A DNA stretch of 64,000 nt from Balneolaceae bacterium (GCA_017795005.1 CP051242.1:496001-560000), one strand, 5' to 3'. Shown: positions 17,821 to 28,555, numbered from the stretch's first letter. Notes: a model not told the origin generated them from the letters alone. Made by a program: numbers and translations.

Positions 17821-17950
17821 GTCATTGCGAGCCTGCCTTTGCCGGCAGGCAGGCGGAGCGAAGCAATCTCCATAAATAAGCCCAAATTTAGATTTTAAGA
17901 TTGCTTAGTCGACACCATTCACGAGCGATAGCGAAGTGATCTCAGTCACT
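17821..17950. repeat. Dispersed repeat, compound copy
   Basis: GTCATTGCGAG, an inserted CCTGCC/GGCAGG palindrome, and GGAGCGAAGCAATCTC are followed by AAGATTGCTT and then a second unit ACGAGCGATAGCGAAGTGATC. It fills most of the 325-base gap before xseB. Nothing coding is seen there. Confidence 0.75.
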
Positions 17951-18085
17951 CGAGTTGCAGAATTTATTGAAAGTATACCTCTCAGGACTTCTAATTTTGT
18001 TAAATGGCTTTCTCCCCAAAAAACGGTATTTTTATGCGGAACAAAAAGAATAAAAGAAGATTAATATCTCGTCAGAATTGATTTA

Positions 18086-18280
18086 ATGGAAGAAAAGGAA
18101 CGCCCGGGCTTTGAAGAAGCTTTAAAGGAATTGGAATCGATAGTGATGAAACTGGAAAATGATGAGATAACACTGGAAGAATCCGTAAAGCTGTACGAGA
18201 AAGGAATAGAACTTTCAAAGTTCTGTACTGAAATCCTCGAACAAGCTGAGCTTCGTATAGAACAAGTAAACGAAGCATAA
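18086..18280 (+). CDS. xseB: Exodeoxyribonuclease VII small subunit
   Basis: A 64-residue protein with the XseB pattern: FEEALKELESIVMKLENDEI, TLEESVKLYEKGIELSKFC, LEQAELRIEQV. It forms the two-helix small subunit that binds the large subunit XseA to make the single-strand exonuclease used in repair and recombination. xseA is not in the window. It sits 20 bases before dxs, a common bacterial pairing, and probably shares its transcript. Confidence 0.93.
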   Translation: MEEKERPGFEEALKELESIVMKLENDEITLEESVKLYEKGIELSKFCTEILEQAELRIEQVNEA

Positions 18281-18300
18281 CAGAAATTAGCCCCTGACTG

Positions 18301-20226
18301 ATGTCAAATGAAATGAAAATTCCAACTCCAACTCCTGGTCCATTATTGGCCGCCATAGATTCTCCGGATGATCTGAAGAAATTAAAGCCCGAGCAGTTAC
18401 GGGAAGTTTGCGACGAGTTACGCGAGTTTATTATTGATATTGTTTCCATTTACGGGGGACATTTTGGAGCAAGCCTTGGAGTAGTTGAGTTAACAACAGC
18501 GCTTCATTATGTATACAACACTCCGGAAGACAAGATTGTTTGGGATGTCGGGCATCAGGCATATGGTCACAAAATATTGACAGGTCGCAGAGATGATTTT
18601 TATACAAACCGTACCTATGGCGGTATTTCTGGCTTTCCAAAGCGATCTGAAAGTGAATACGATGCATTTGGTGTAGGACACTCTTCCACCTCCATTTCTG
18701 CGGCTTTAGGCATGGCGGTTGCCCACGATTTAAACGGGAAAAATAATAAAGCTATAGCAGTTATCGGTGATGGCGCTATGACGGGTGGTCAGGCCTTTGA
18801 AGCGTTAAATAATGCCGGAGGAATGAATAGCGACATTCTGGTTGTATTGAACGATAACCGGATGTCGATTGATCCCAATGTAGGGGCTCTTAAAGAATAT
18901 TTAGCAGATATAACCTCAAGTAGAACCTTTAATAAGTTCAGAGATGAAGTATATGACTTATTAGGTCATTTCAAATCTGCCGGTGAGAAAATGAGAAAAG
19001 TGGCATCTCGTTTGGAATCCGCTATGCTGGCTGCGTTAACACCCGGGTCACTCTTTCGTTCATTAGGTTTTAAATACTATGGTCCAATGGACGGTCATGA
19101 TGTGAACGGACTTCGAAAAACGTTGGAAGATCTGAAAGAAGTTAAAGGACCGAAGCTACTTCATATTGTTACTGTGAAAGGAAAAGGATTTGCTCCTGCA
19201 GAACGTGAGCAAACTAAATGGCACGCGCAAAGCAGTCCGTTCGATAAGATTACCGGGGACTCATTAAAGCCTAAATCAACAAAAAAATCCGCTCCAAAAT
19301 ATCAAGATGTATTCGGCGAAGCGCTAGTGGAGCTGGCTGAAAAGGATGAGCGCATAGTAAGTATGACGCCGGCTATGCCTAGTGGCTCCAGCTTATTACC
19401 AATGATGAATCGCTTTCCTGAAAGAGCATTTGATGTGGGAATTGCAGAACAACATGCGGTTACATTTGCTGCCGGATTAGCGACCGAAGGGAAGAAAGCA
19501 TTTTGTGCGATCTACTCTACCTTTTTACAACGTGGGTTCGACCAGCTGGTACATGATGTGGCTATCCAAAAATTACCGGTAGTATTCTGTATTGACCGTG
19601 CCGGAGTGGTTGGAGCAGACGGTCCAACGCATCATGGAGCCTACGATATTTCTTATATGCGCTCTATTCCAAACCTGATTATTTCCTCTCCACTTAACGA
19701 GCAGGATTTAAGGGATATGATGTTTACAGCATCAGAATATGAGGAGCAAGCCTGGGCAATTCGATATCCGAGAGGAGCTTCAACCGGTATGGAAGTTCGG
19801 GAAGGATTTCAAGCAATGGAAATTGGAAAAGGAATTTGTTTAAGGGAAGGTGAAAATGTTGCTGTATTGAGTTTCGGTCCCATTGGAAAATATGTAACTG
19901 AAGCAGCTGAAAAGCTTTCCTTGGAAGGGATTGAAATTGGTCATTATGATATGCGCTTCGCTAAACCGATAGACCAAGTAATGCTTGACGAAATATGCCT
20001 GAAATACGATCATATCATCACCCTTGAAGATGGGGCTAAATTAGGAGGTTTCGGTAGTGCGGTTGCAGAATACATTGCAGAAAAAGAGAGTAAGCCTACC
20101 TTAAAAATAATGGGGCTTCCGGACCGAATCATTGAACATGGAACTCAGGAGGAGCTTCACGCCGAAGTTGGGATTGATGTTGAAAGTGTTATCAATGAAG
20201 TAAGAAAAGTAACTGTGAAAGTTTGA
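18301..20226 (+). CDS. dxs: 1-deoxy-D-xylulose-5-phosphate synthase
   Basis: A 641-residue thiamine-diphosphate enzyme. It condenses pyruvate and glyceraldehyde-3-phosphate, the entry step of the MEP isoprenoid pathway. Signatures: YGGHFGASLGVVELTTALHY, the ThDP motif GDGAMTGGQAFEALNNAG with LNDNRMSI, FKYYGPMDGHD, and the transketolase part FDVGIAEQHAVTFAAGLA with DRAGVVGADGPTHHGAYD. The length is standard and all active-site segments look intact. No strong Shine-Dalgarno is seen. The next 180 bases contain no recognised gene. Confidence 0.97.
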   Translation: MSNEMKIPTPTPGPLLAAIDSPDDLKKLKPEQLREVCDELREFIIDIVSIYGGHFGASLGVVELTTALHYVYNTPEDKIVWDVGHQAYGHKILTGRRDDFYTNRTYGGISGFPKRSESEYDAFGVGHSSTSISAALGMAVAHDLNGKNNKAIAVIGDGAMTGGQAFEALNNAGGMNSDILVVLNDNRMSIDPNVGALKEYLADITSSRTFNKFRDEVYDLLGHFKSAGEKMRKVASRLESAMLAALTPGSLFRSLGFKYYGPMDGHDVNGLRKTLEDLKEVKGPKLLHIVTVKGKGFAPAEREQTKWHAQSSPFDKITGDSLKPKSTKKSAPKYQDVFGEALVELAEKDERIVSMTPAMPSGSSLLPMMNRFPERAFDVGIAEQHAVTFAAGLATEGKKAFCAIYSTFLQRGFDQLVHDVAIQKLPVVFCIDRAGVVGADGPTHHGAYDISYMRSIPNLIISSPLNEQDLRDMMFTASEYEEQAWAIRYPRGASTGMEVREGFQAMEIGKGICLREGENVAVLSFGPIGKYVTEAAEKLSLEGIEIGHYDMRFAKPIDQVMLDEICLKYDHIITLEDGAKLGGFGSAVAEYIAEKESKPTLKIMGLPDRIIEHGTQEELHAEVGIDVESVINEVRKVTVKV

Positions 20227-20408
20227 CTTAACAGCTTTATTCAGCTTTGATAATATAGCTGATGAAAATACTCTTCTACATAATAATCGTCTCCTGTAGT
20301 AGGCGTAAGTTGTCATTAGTTAAGGGAAAATAAAACGAAGTAAGATTGTTTGTAATACAATAGTTATAATTGCTTTTTCGCTAAGGCAAACCAAAAAGAA
20401 ATAAGTAA

Positions 20409-21284
20409 ATGGTCTATAAAATTCAAAGGATTTTGTTGTTTTTAATATTGGGGGTTCTTCTTATAAATTGTGGAGGTGGAACATATAAAAGCGTTTTAAA
20501 ATCAAATGAATTTCCACAACCACCTCTACAAGAGTTGACATTAATCTCTTACGATGTTGGGATAAATAGAGTTAAAGTATTACAGCAAGGTTTTGGAGAA
20601 AAAATCAGACAAAAGAACATATCGTTAATTAACGACTCACTTTCACACTATTTTTCTTATGGAGGAATTCAGCTAAATAACCTCAGTAAATCCCTTGATG
20701 AAGAGGAATGGAAGTCTATTACAGTTGAGTTTAATAGAATATCAGAGTCAATAGAAAAGCAAAGATCACTCCAGGAAACGAGTAATCCCCTTGAGAAAAT
20801 CAATGTTGACTTAGACGAGCTAATTGGGGGCTCTCCAACTAAATATGGTATTTACTTGAGGTTCTACGATATTGCAACAAGGTATAGTACCGGGTACGGT
20901 GGTAGCTATGTAGAGACATCTCATTATATGGAAGCCTATTTAATTGATATCCAGAATAACGAGGTGGATTTATTTATGAGTAAAAAATTGATAGTTGATA
21001 AAGAAGAAATAGTAATAGAAGAAATGGTTAAAAGTCTTGTTTATTATCTTTCTTATGGTAAAAACTTGAAACCGGAAGATTTTAGAATCAAAATTCCAGA
21101 AGGTCTTGTTAGGATAGAGTTCAATAATTCCAATACTTCAAATTTAATTGCCACCCTTAAATCTGTAAATGGGTTTGAGTTGCTTATCGAAGATCGTTTG
21201 GGAAACGAGCAAAGAATGCATCTTAAAGATGTCAAAAAAATATCCTCGATGAGGGACAGTAGAACTATTTTTTCTGCCGGTTAG
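20409..21284 (+). CDS. Predicted lipoprotein of unknown function
   Basis: A 291-residue protein with a lipoprotein signal (LFLILGVLLINC, lipid cysteine ~21, then GGG). The rest is soluble and probably periplasmic, with no known domain. IGGSPTKYGIYLRFYDIATR and a C-terminal strand-rich region (FELLIEDRLGNEQRMHLKDV) are the most distinctive parts. The DNA is visibly more AT-rich than the dxs and queA neighbours. It lies 16 bases before queA and may be co-transcribed, though no functional link is evident. Confidence 0.72.
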   Translation: MVYKIQRILLFLILGVLLINCGGGTYKSVLKSNEFPQPPLQELTLISYDVGINRVKVLQQGFGEKIRQKNISLINDSLSHYFSYGGIQLNNLSKSLDEEEWKSITVEFNRISESIEKQRSLQETSNPLEKINVDLDELIGGSPTKYGIYLRFYDIATRYSTGYGGSYVETSHYMEAYLIDIQNNEVDLFMSKKLIVDKEEIVIEEMVKSLVYYLSYGKNLKPEDFRIKIPEGLVRIEFNNSNTSNLIATLKSVNGFELLIEDRLGNEQRMHLKDVKKISSMRDSRTIFSAG

Positions 21285-21300
21285 GAAGACTTGGAGATAA

Positions 21301-22302
21301 ATGTCTTACACCCTCTCTGATTTCGATTTTTCACTTCCGGAAGAACTCATCGCCCAATCACCGGCTCATCCAAGAGATCATGCACGTTTGTTGGTTTATG
21401 ATAGGGCTACCCAACAAATAACAGACGACTACTTCTACAATCTTGGGAAATACTTAAATCCGGAAACCACACTTGTTGTGAATAATAGCAAAGTGGAGAA
21501 ATGCAGACTGATGTTTGATGCCGGCAAGAAAGAGCTGTTTGTTACATCAGTAAGAAACAATAATACTATCGAAGCGCTGGTCAGGCCAGGGAAAAAATTC
21601 GGAGTAGGAAAAGAAGTAGAGTTGGCTTCAGGAATTATAGCAAAAGTTACCCATGTCGCGGAAGACGGACTTCGCACCATTATCCTTTCTCATGATCTGG
21701 ATGCTCCTGAATTAGAGCAATTTAAGTACACCCCATTTCCGCCCTACATTGAGCAGGATGAATCTCTGGCAGATGAATACCAAACCGTGTATGCAAAAGA
21801 TTTAGGGAGCAAAGCAGCTCCTACGGCAGGACTTCATTTTACGGATGAACTTCTTGATAAATTGAGTCAGCAGGGGATCAAAAAGTCAGAAGTAACGCTT
21901 CATGTCGGATTGGGAACCTTCGCTCCGGTTAAAACGGAAAAACTTGAAGAGCATGATATGCATAGCGAGTGGTATCAGCTGGATGAGGAAACAGCATCCG
22001 ATTTAAATCAAGCCAAGCATATTACTGCTGTAGGCACAACAAGTGTCCGAGTTCTGGAATCAATTTCAGATTCAGCAAAAAGCTTCAGCCCGGGCAGTGG
22101 TGATACCAACATTTTTATTACTCCGGGATATCAGTTCAAGTCTGTTGATTCATTAATCACAAACTTCCACCTACCTAAAAGTACATTGCTTATGCTGGTC
22201 TCAGCTTTTATAGGTTTTGAGGAGATGCACGCGCTATATAAACATGCTATTCAGGAAAAATACCGGTTCTATTCTTTTGGAGACGGAATGCTGCTTCTTT
22301 AA
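21301..22302 (+). CDS. queA: S-adenosylmethionine:tRNA ribosyltransferase-isomerase
   Basis: A 333-residue enzyme that moves the ribosyl part of SAM onto 7-aminomethyl-deazaguanine in tRNA, making epoxyqueuosine. Family segments are clear: FDFSLPEELIAQSPAHPRDH, AAPTAGLHFTDELL, VTLHVGLGTFAPV, HSEWYQL, GTTSVRVLES and LITNFHLPKSTLLMLVSAF. The length is slightly short of the ~340-350 norm but the protein looks complete. The 227 bases after it lead into the nqr operon. Confidence 0.97.
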   Translation: MSYTLSDFDFSLPEELIAQSPAHPRDHARLLVYDRATQQITDDYFYNLGKYLNPETTLVVNNSKVEKCRLMFDAGKKELFVTSVRNNNTIEALVRPGKKFGVGKEVELASGIIAKVTHVAEDGLRTIILSHDLDAPELEQFKYTPFPPYIEQDESLADEYQTVYAKDLGSKAAPTAGLHFTDELLDKLSQQGIKKSEVTLHVGLGTFAPVKTEKLEEHDMHSEWYQLDEETASDLNQAKHITAVGTTSVRVLESISDSAKSFSPGSGDTNIFITPGYQFKSVDSLITNFHLPKSTLLMLVSAFIGFEEMHALYKHAIQEKYRFYSFGDGMLLL

Positions 22303-22435
22303 TTAGAATGATTCTAAAATTATAGGCGCTAGTGAGTTACTGAGACTCGGATTTAATCAAAAAAGCGCTTTTGTCAAAAGTCTGTTTCTTCAAAATGTTT
22401 TTCCGTGAAAAGGTTACGAAAACACCTTAAAAAAT

Positions 22436-22448
22436 TAGTATCTTTACC
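22436..22448 (+). promoter_or_regulatory. Candidate promoter -7/-10 element for nqr
   Basis: AGTATCTTTACC, about 85 bases before nqrA, fits the TAnnTTT element of Bacteroidetes-type sigma factors. Similar words precede apbE (31650), nif3 (42385), xseB (18027) and rnpB (44547). No clear -33 box was confirmed. Confidence 0.3.
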
Positions 22449-22529
22449 GCCCTTGAATTATTTGTTTCCGTTCGTTGTTAGAACGGCTGATTCAATCCTA
22501 AAACATAATAACCGATTTCTGAATTATAG

Positions 22530-23891
22530 ATGTCAGACGTTATAAAGATTAAGCGCGGTGTAGATATCAATCTTGTTGGAGATGTGGAAGCTGAATTTGC
22601 AGCACCCGTCGCCGTTGAAACCGTAGCTGTAAAACCAACCGATTTCCATGGGGTTCGCTTCAAGCTTTCAGTAAAAGAAGGTGATGAAGTAAAAGCTGGT
22701 ACTCCTTTGTTATTTAATAAAGATGATGAGCAGATGAAATTTACTTCTCCGGTTAGTGGTGAAGTTGCTCAGGTTGTCAGAGGTGCCAAAAGAAGAATCC
22801 TTGAAGTGCGAGTACTCGCTGATAAGAAAAACACATTTGAAGATTTTGGAGCTGCCGATCCTGTTTCTTTAGAAAGAGAGGCGATTGTTGAAAAAATTGC
22901 TGCTTCAGGATGCTGGGCCTTTTTCAAACAACGCCCATACAATGTTGTTGCTCAGACTTCTAAAACTCCCAAAGCGATTTTCATTTCCGGATTTGACTCT
23001 GCCCCATTAGCACCTGATTTAGGAATGCTACTTGAAGGTAATGAGAAAGAATTTCAAACAGGTATCAACGCACTTGCTAAACTAACTTCAGGTCAGGTTC
23101 ACCTGGGCTTGAATGCTTCTAAACCAGTAGGTAGAGTTCTTTCCAGTGTAAAAGGGGTTAAAGTTTCTAAGTATGATGGACCTCATCCAGCAGGATTAGT
23201 TGGAGTGCATATTGCACAAAACGATCCGATTGATAAAGGTGATGTAGTTTGGACTATCAACCCGGAACACGTGGTTATTATCGGGCGATTATTCTTGGAA
23301 GGTAAATTCGATGCCCGGATTAATATTGCTTTGACAGGCTCCGAAGTAAATGACAGAAAATACCACTCTACCATTTTGGGAGCTGCTGTTAAGAATTTTG
23401 TTGATGGTAATACCTCTGACAAAACCAACCGCATTATCTCAGGAAATGTATTAACAGGGACTAAAGTTGATATCGACGGATATCTTGGAATGTATGATCG
23501 TCAGATCACTGTAATTCCTGAAGGACTTGAGCCGGAGATGTTTGGATGGCTCATTCCAAAGCCGGATAAATTTAGTATTTCAAGAGCACTTCCATCATGG
23601 TTCCAGCGCCAAATTGGAAATCCAGAATATGAACTGGATACCAACCTGCATGGCGAAAGAAGAGCCTTTGTAGTAACGGGTCAGTATGAAGAAGTATTCC
23701 CGTTTGATATCTATCCGGTTCAATTGATCAAGGCGATTATGACACAGGATATTGAGCGTATGGAAAATCTCGGAATTTACGAGGTTGTTGAAGAAGATTT
23801 TGCTTTGTGTGAAGTAGTTTGCACATCAAAAATTCCTGTTCAGGAAACAGTTCGAAAAGGGCTCGACCTGATGAAAGAAGAAGTTGGTTAG
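22530..23891 (+). CDS. nqrA: Na+-translocating NADH:quinone reductase subunit A
   Basis: A 453-residue soluble subunit of the six-part Na+-NQR, docked on the cytoplasmic face and implicated in quinone binding. Typical segments: IKRGVDINLVGDVE, VKEGDEVKAGTPLLFNKD, FTSPVSGEVAQVVRGAKRRI, WAFFKQRPYNVVA and LHGERRAFVVTGQYEEVFP. The length is normal. First of six genes transcribed in the order nqrA-F with gaps of 2-30 bases. Confidence 0.97.
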   Translation: MSDVIKIKRGVDINLVGDVEAEFAAPVAVETVAVKPTDFHGVRFKLSVKEGDEVKAGTPLLFNKDDEQMKFTSPVSGEVAQVVRGAKRRILEVRVLADKKNTFEDFGAADPVSLEREAIVEKIAASGCWAFFKQRPYNVVAQTSKTPKAIFISGFDSAPLAPDLGMLLEGNEKEFQTGINALAKLTSGQVHLGLNASKPVGRVLSSVKGVKVSKYDGPHPAGLVGVHIAQNDPIDKGDVVWTINPEHVVIIGRLFLEGKFDARINIALTGSEVNDRKYHSTILGAAVKNFVDGNTSDKTNRIISGNVLTGTKVDIDGYLGMYDRQITVIPEGLEPEMFGWLIPKPDKFSISRALPSWFQRQIGNPEYELDTNLHGERRAFVVTGQYEEVFPFDIYPVQLIKAIMTQDIERMENLGIYEVVEEDFALCEVVCTSKIPVQETVRKGLDLMKEEVG

Positions 23892-23917
23892 TGAATAAAA
23901 TAAGCTGAAAGTAACTA

Positions 23918-25111
23918 ATGAAAGCATTACACGATTTTGTAGAAGGAAAGATTAAACCAAATTTTGAGGAAGGAGCTAAGCTGCATAAGCTTTGGCCGGT
24001 GTATGATGGATTGTACACCTTCCTTTTTGTTCCTGGTCACACTGCTCATAGTGGCGCCCATGTTCGCGATGGTATTGATCTGAAAAGAACAATGAACACC
24101 GTAATTACGGCACTTATTCCATGTTTACTATTTGGAATGTGGAATGTCGGTTATCACCATTACAATGCCCTTGGAATGGATGTAACCTTCTTTGATCAGT
24201 TCCTGTTTGGGGCCATCAAAGTACTTCCAATGGTTATCGTTTCTTATGGTGTTGGATTAGGTATCGAATTCTTTTTCTGTGTTATTAAAGGACATCAGAT
24301 CGAAGAAGGATATCTGGTAACAGGAATGTTGATTCCGTTGATTATGCCGGTTGATCTTCCATTATGGATGTTAGCACTCTCAGTAGTATTTGCTGTTGTA
24401 ATTGGTAAAGAAGTATTTGGTGGAACCGGGATGAATATTTTTAACCCGGCGCTTCTTGCTCGTGCCTTTGCGTTCTTTGCATACCCAACCTGGATGTCTG
24501 GTGATAAAGTATGGATCAATACCGATGTAGCTGAAGGTCAGGCGGTAGTAGATGGATTTTCTGGTGCAACTATTCTTGGTGATCTTGCAACAACAGGAGC
24601 TACTTCATATTCAGCATTTGAAGCATTCCTTGGTTTAATTCCGGGTTCAGTTGGTGAGACTTCAACACTATTAATTTTGGCTGGTGCAGGATTATTAATC
24701 TTTACCGGAATTGGTAGCTGGAAGATTATGCTTAGCGGTGTACTTGGCGGTGCTACGATGGGAATCATTTTTAACCTGGTTGCTCCATATGCTCTTTCTC
24801 CCGAGCAGCAGGCATTTATGGCTGTTCCATTCTGGCAACAACTCATTTTTGGTGGGTTTGCATTTGGAATTGTATTTATGGCAACCGATCCGGTTTCAGG
24901 ATCGCAGACTGAAAAAGGTAAATGGTTCTATGGATTTCTGATTGGCTTTTTAGCAATTATGATCAGAGTATTTAATCCGGCTTATCCTGAAGGTATCATG
25001 CTGGCAATTCTGTTTATGAATACGATGGCTCCATTGATTGACCATTATGTGGTAGAAGCCAACATCAAGAAACGTCAAAAAAGACTAGCCCTTAAAACGG
25101 CAGGAGCTTAA
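23918..25111 (+). CDS. nqrB: Na+-NQR subunit B (covalent FMN, riboflavin)
   Basis: A 397-residue integral membrane subunit with about nine to ten hydrophobic helices, part of the sodium channel. The FMN attachment motif DGFSGAT is present with the modified threonine at ~218. GKEVFGGTGMNIFNPALLAR and FGIVFMATDPVSGSQTEKGK are family hallmarks. FMN would be attached by ApbE, encoded at 31.7 kb. Confidence 0.97.
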   Translation: MKALHDFVEGKIKPNFEEGAKLHKLWPVYDGLYTFLFVPGHTAHSGAHVRDGIDLKRTMNTVITALIPCLLFGMWNVGYHHYNALGMDVTFFDQFLFGAIKVLPMVIVSYGVGLGIEFFFCVIKGHQIEEGYLVTGMLIPLIMPVDLPLWMLALSVVFAVVIGKEVFGGTGMNIFNPALLARAFAFFAYPTWMSGDKVWINTDVAEGQAVVDGFSGATILGDLATTGATSYSAFEAFLGLIPGSVGETSTLLILAGAGLLIFTGIGSWKIMLSGVLGGATMGIIFNLVAPYALSPEQQAFMAVPFWQQLIFGGFAFGIVFMATDPVSGSQTEKGKWFYGFLIGFLAIMIRVFNPAYPEGIMLAILFMNTMAPLIDHYVVEANIKKRQKRLALKTAGA

Positions 25112-25113
25112 TT

Positions 25114-25833
25114 ATGGATGTAAATAAGAACAGTTATACATTTGGGTTTGCAGCAGTAATGGTTGTAGTTGTAGCTGCGCTTCTTTCATTTGCTGCAACT
25201 TCATTAAAGCCTGCTCAGGATAAGAATGTAGAGCAGGAAAAAATGCAAAATATTCTAAGCTCTATCGAAATTGAAGCAACAAGAGCAGAAGCAGAACAAC
25301 TTTATCCTGAGTATGTAACGGAAGCATTGGTTATTAATGATAATCAGCTTAAAGAAGGAATGGATGCTTTTGCCATCGATTTAGCAAAAGAAATCAGAAA
25401 GCCAGCTCTTGAAAGAGACGCTCCTTTATATATAGCGTCTAAGGATGGCGAAACATATTTCATCGTTCCATTAAGAGGTCAGGGGCTTTGGGGGCCAATT
25501 TGGGGGTATATCTCTCTTAAAAGTGATTTAAGTACTATTTACGGTGCAGTATTTGATCACAAAGCTGAAACCCCGGGACTGGGAGCTGAAATCAAATACC
25601 CGGTTTTTACAGAGCAATTCAAAGGGAAAGAAATCCTGAATGAAAATGGTGAATTGGTAGGTATCGACGTAAGAAAAGGTGACGCTGATGACTATAACGA
25701 AGTTGATGGAATAAGTGGCGGAACTATTACATCTGATGGTGTTGAAGCTATGATAGCAGATAACCTCCAAGCTTACATTCCATTTTTAAAAGACTATATC
25801 GGTTCACAAACCACTTCCGGTTCAGAACTTTAA
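25114..25833 (+). CDS. nqrC: Na+-NQR subunit C (covalent FMN)
   Basis: A 239-residue subunit with one N-terminal membrane helix and a large periplasmic domain. The flavinylation site is DGISGGT (Thr ~204), followed by ITSDGVEAM. The usual alanine before the threonine is glycine here, a tolerated variation of the motif. HKAETPGLGAEI is the other family signature. It begins 2 bases after the nqrB stop. Confidence 0.96.
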   Translation: MDVNKNSYTFGFAAVMVVVVAALLSFAATSLKPAQDKNVEQEKMQNILSSIEIEATRAEAEQLYPEYVTEALVINDNQLKEGMDAFAIDLAKEIRKPALERDAPLYIASKDGETYFIVPLRGQGLWGPIWGYISLKSDLSTIYGAVFDHKAETPGLGAEIKYPVFTEQFKGKEILNENGELVGIDVRKGDADDYNEVDGISGGTITSDGVEAMIADNLQAYIPFLKDYIGSQTTSGSEL

Positions 25834-25863
25834 TAAACCAAACGCTGCAAAAAATTAAATAAC

Positions 25864-26562
25864 ATGGCAGAAGTTTTAGACAAAGAATCATCGAAAGAGG
25901 AGCTGATAGATAAAGTTCCTAAAGAGCCGTTGTTCAGTAAAAAGAACAGAAAGCTCCTCAGTGATCCAATGAACGACGATAACCCGATTACGGTACAGGT
26001 ACTTGGGATATGTTCGGCTTTAGCGATTACCGTTAAACTATATCCTGCACTTGTAATGTCAATCTCTGTACTTTTTGTGATGGCTGCAGGAAACGTAATA
26101 GTTTCTATTTTGAGGAATTTCATCCCAAACCGTATCCGTATTATTGTTCAGCTGGTAGTAGTTGCTTCTCTGGTAGCATTAGTTGATCAGGTTCTTAAAG
26201 CATTTGCTTACGACGTGTCAAAAGAGCTTTCGGTATTTGTTGGTCTTATTATCACCAACTGTATCATCATGGGACGTCTCGAAGCCTTTGCATTAGGAAA
26301 CGGAGTTTGGAGATCATTTCTGGATGGAATTGGTAATGCCTTTGGGTATGCTTGGATTCTCTTGGCGGTATCTTTCTTCCGCGAGCTACTTGGTTCAGGA
26401 ACATTATTCGGATATCAGGTAATTCCGGATGCATGGTATATCGCAAATGGAGGTTTCTATAGTAACAATGGGTTTATGTTGTTACCACCAATGGCGCTGA
26501 TTACTGTGGGTATCATTATTTGGGTACAGCGTTCTCGTAATACTAAATTGATTGAGGAGTAA
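25864..26562 (+). CDS. nqrD: Na+-NQR subunit D
   Basis: A 232-residue membrane subunit, about six helices. [20 protein letters not shown] and [20 protein letters not shown] are diagnostic; the Cys in the TNC motif helps hold the intramembrane iron centre shared with NqrE. The N-terminal ~35 residues (charged, [11 protein letters not shown]) extend beyond the proteobacterial form. Confidence 0.97.
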   Translation: MAEVLDKESSKEELIDKVPKEPLFSKKNRKLLSDPMNDDNPITVQVLGICSALAITVKLYPALVMSISVLFVMAAGNVIVSILRNFIPNRIRIIVQLVVVASLVALVDQVLKAFAYDVSKELSVFVGLIITNCIIMGRLEAFALGNGVWRSFLDGIGNAFGYAWILLAVSFFRELLGSGTLFGYQVIPDAWYIANGGFYSNNGFMLLPPMALITVGIIIWVQRSRNTKLIEE

Positions 26563-26566
26563 TACG

Positions 26567-27184
26567 ATGCAAGAACTCATTAACATATTTGTAAAAGCAA
26601 TTTTTGTTGAGAACATGATTTTCGCCTATTTCTTAGGCATGTGTTCTTACCTGGCTGTATCCAAAAAAGTAACCACCGGTGTGGGACTTGGTCTGGCTGT
26701 TATCTTTGTACTAACCGTGACTGTGCCCGCTAACTACCTGCTTCAGAATTATGTATTGCAAGAAGGTGCATTAACATGGATAAGTGAGGATTTTGCCGAA
26801 GTAGATCTTAGCTTCCTTTCTTTCATTTTGTTTATTGCAGTAATCGCATCTATGGTGCAATTGGTGGAAATGGCGGTAGAGAAATTTGCCCCGGCTCTGT
26901 ATGGCGCTCTGGGTATTTTTCTTCCTCTAATTGCGGTAAACTGTGCCATTCTTGGTGGGTCCCTGTTCATGCAGGAAAGGAATTATGCGAACATTACTGA
27001 AGCGACAGTTTTTGGCTTTGGTAGCGGAATTGGCTGGTTTTTAGCAATTGTAGCAATTGCTGCTATCCGCGAAAAAATTCAATACTCGAATGTACCTGCC
27101 CCACTTCGGGGACTAGGAATCACCTTTATTGTAACCGGCCTGATGGGAATCGCCTTCATGTCGTTTATGGGAATTAAGTTATAA
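26567..27184 (+). CDS. nqrE: Na+-NQR subunit E
   Basis: A 205-residue membrane subunit homologous to NqrD, with the matching inverted topology. [20 protein letters not shown] and [15 protein letters not shown], with the iron-ligand Cys, are diagnostic. The ATG at 26567 is chosen because it gives the family N-terminus and has GAGGAG 8 bases upstream, an unusually clear ribosome-binding site here. An upstream TTG at 26552 would add five unlikely residues. Confidence 0.96.
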   Translation: MQELINIFVKAIFVENMIFAYFLGMCSYLAVSKKVTTGVGLGLAVIFVLTVTVPANYLLQNYVLQEGALTWISEDFAEVDLSFLSFILFIAVIASMVQLVEMAVEKFAPALYGALGIFLPLIAVNCAILGGSLFMQERNYANITEATVFGFGSGIGWFLAIVAIAAIREKIQYSNVPAPLRGLGITFIVTGLMGIAFMSFMGIKL

Positions 27185-27209
27185 TCTTTATTGAGAAGAG
27201 TTTAATATC

Positions 27210-28526
27210 ATGATATTTGCAGCAACAACTTCAACAGTAATCATTACGAGTGTCACCGTTTTCTTTTTGGTGATATTTTTGCTTGTGTCATTACTTCTTA
27301 GCGCGAAAGCAGTTCTGGCTCCGTCGGGGCCGGTTAAAATTCGCATTAATGGAGAAAAAGAAATTGAAGTGGAATCAGGTGGAACCATTTTAAGTACTCT
27401 TGGTGACAACAAAATCTTTCTTCCGTCAGCTTGTGGTGGTGGTGGAACTTGTGTTCAGTGTAAATGTCAGGTACACGAAGGAGGTGGAGAAATTCTACCT
27501 ACTGAAAAGCCTCACTTCACGAGAAAAGAACAAGCCGATGACTGGAGATTGGGTTGTCAGGTGAAAGTGAAACAGGACATGGACATTAGCATTCCTGAAG
27601 AAGTATTTGGTATTAAGAAGTGGGAAGCAAAAGTAGTTTCGAACTACAATGTGGCTTCTTTTATTAAAGAGTTTATTGTTGAGATTCCGGAAGACATGGA
27701 TTACGAAGCGGGAGGCTATATCCAGATCGAAATTCCACCATGTGAAGTGGATTACAAAGACATCGATATTACTGCTCATCCAGAAGAGCATCCCGGTGAA
27801 CCTGAAAAGTTCCAGTTAGAGTGGGATAAATTCGGTCTTTGGGATCTTAAAATGAAGAATGACGAAACTGTAGAACGTGCTTACTCTATGGCCAGTTATC
27901 CAGCTGAAGGTCGACGAATTATGTTGAACGTTCGTGTGGCTACTCCACCATGGGATAGAAATAAAAATGGCTGGATGGATGTAAATCCGGGCATCGCTTC
28001 TTCTTACATTTTCTCGAGAAAACCAGGTGACAAAGTTGTTATCTCTGGTCCTTATGGTGAGTTCTTCATCAAAGAAAAAACAGAAAGCGAGATGTTATAT
28101 ATCGGTGGTGGTGCAGGTATGGCTCCAATGCGCTCGCATTTATATCACTTATTCAAAACACTGGAAACAGGACGTAAAGTTACGTACTGGTATGGTGGAC
28201 GTTCAAAACGAGAATTATTCTATCTGGATCACTTTAAGCAGTTAGAAGAGAAGTTCGATAACTTCAAATTCTATGTAGTTCTTTCAGAGCCTCTTGAAGA
28301 AGATAACTGGGTTGAAAAGAAAAATATGCGGGATGAAGAAGGAGATGGTTTCCTTGGATTTGTACACCAGGCTGTAATTGATCAGTATTTGGTAAATCAT
28401 TCTGAACCCGAAGAAATAGAATTTTATTTCTGTGGACCTCCACTTATGAACCAGGCCGTACTGAAAATGTGCGACGACTGGGGAGTTCCAGAAGAAAATG
28501 TTGCCTTCGATGATTTCGGAGGGTAA
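27210..28526 (+). CDS. nqrF: Na+-NQR subunit F (NADH dehydrogenase, 2Fe-2S/FAD)
   Basis: A 438-residue subunit that takes electrons from NADH. An N-terminal membrane helix (~10-32) is followed by a 2Fe-2S domain ([14 protein letters not shown], Cys ~75, 81, 84, with the fourth at ~116 in RLGCQVKV). Next are the FAD domain (RAYSMASYP) and the NADH domain ([32 protein letters not shown]). It is about 30 residues longer than the Vibrio form owing to an acidic insertion near 190-215 ([16 protein letters not shown]). It ends at a strong terminator. Confidence 0.97.
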   Translation: MIFAATTSTVIITSVTVFFLVIFLLVSLLLSAKAVLAPSGPVKIRINGEKEIEVESGGTILSTLGDNKIFLPSACGGGGTCVQCKCQVHEGGGEILPTEKPHFTRKEQADDWRLGCQVKVKQDMDISIPEEVFGIKKWEAKVVSNYNVASFIKEFIVEIPEDMDYEAGGYIQIEIPPCEVDYKDIDITAHPEEHPGEPEKFQLEWDKFGLWDLKMKNDETVERAYSMASYPAEGRRIMLNVRVATPPWDRNKNGWMDVNPGIASSYIFSRKPGDKVVISGPYGEFFIKEKTESEMLYIGGGAGMAPMRSHLYHLFKTLETGRKVTYWYGGRSKRELFYLDHFKQLEEKFDNFKFYVVLSEPLEEDNWVEKKNMRDEEGDGFLGFVHQAVIDQYLVNHSEPEEIEFYFCGPPLMNQAVLKMCDDWGVPEENVAFDDFGG

Positions 28527-28555
28527 AAACTCTGATTTTTATACACCAAAATTTA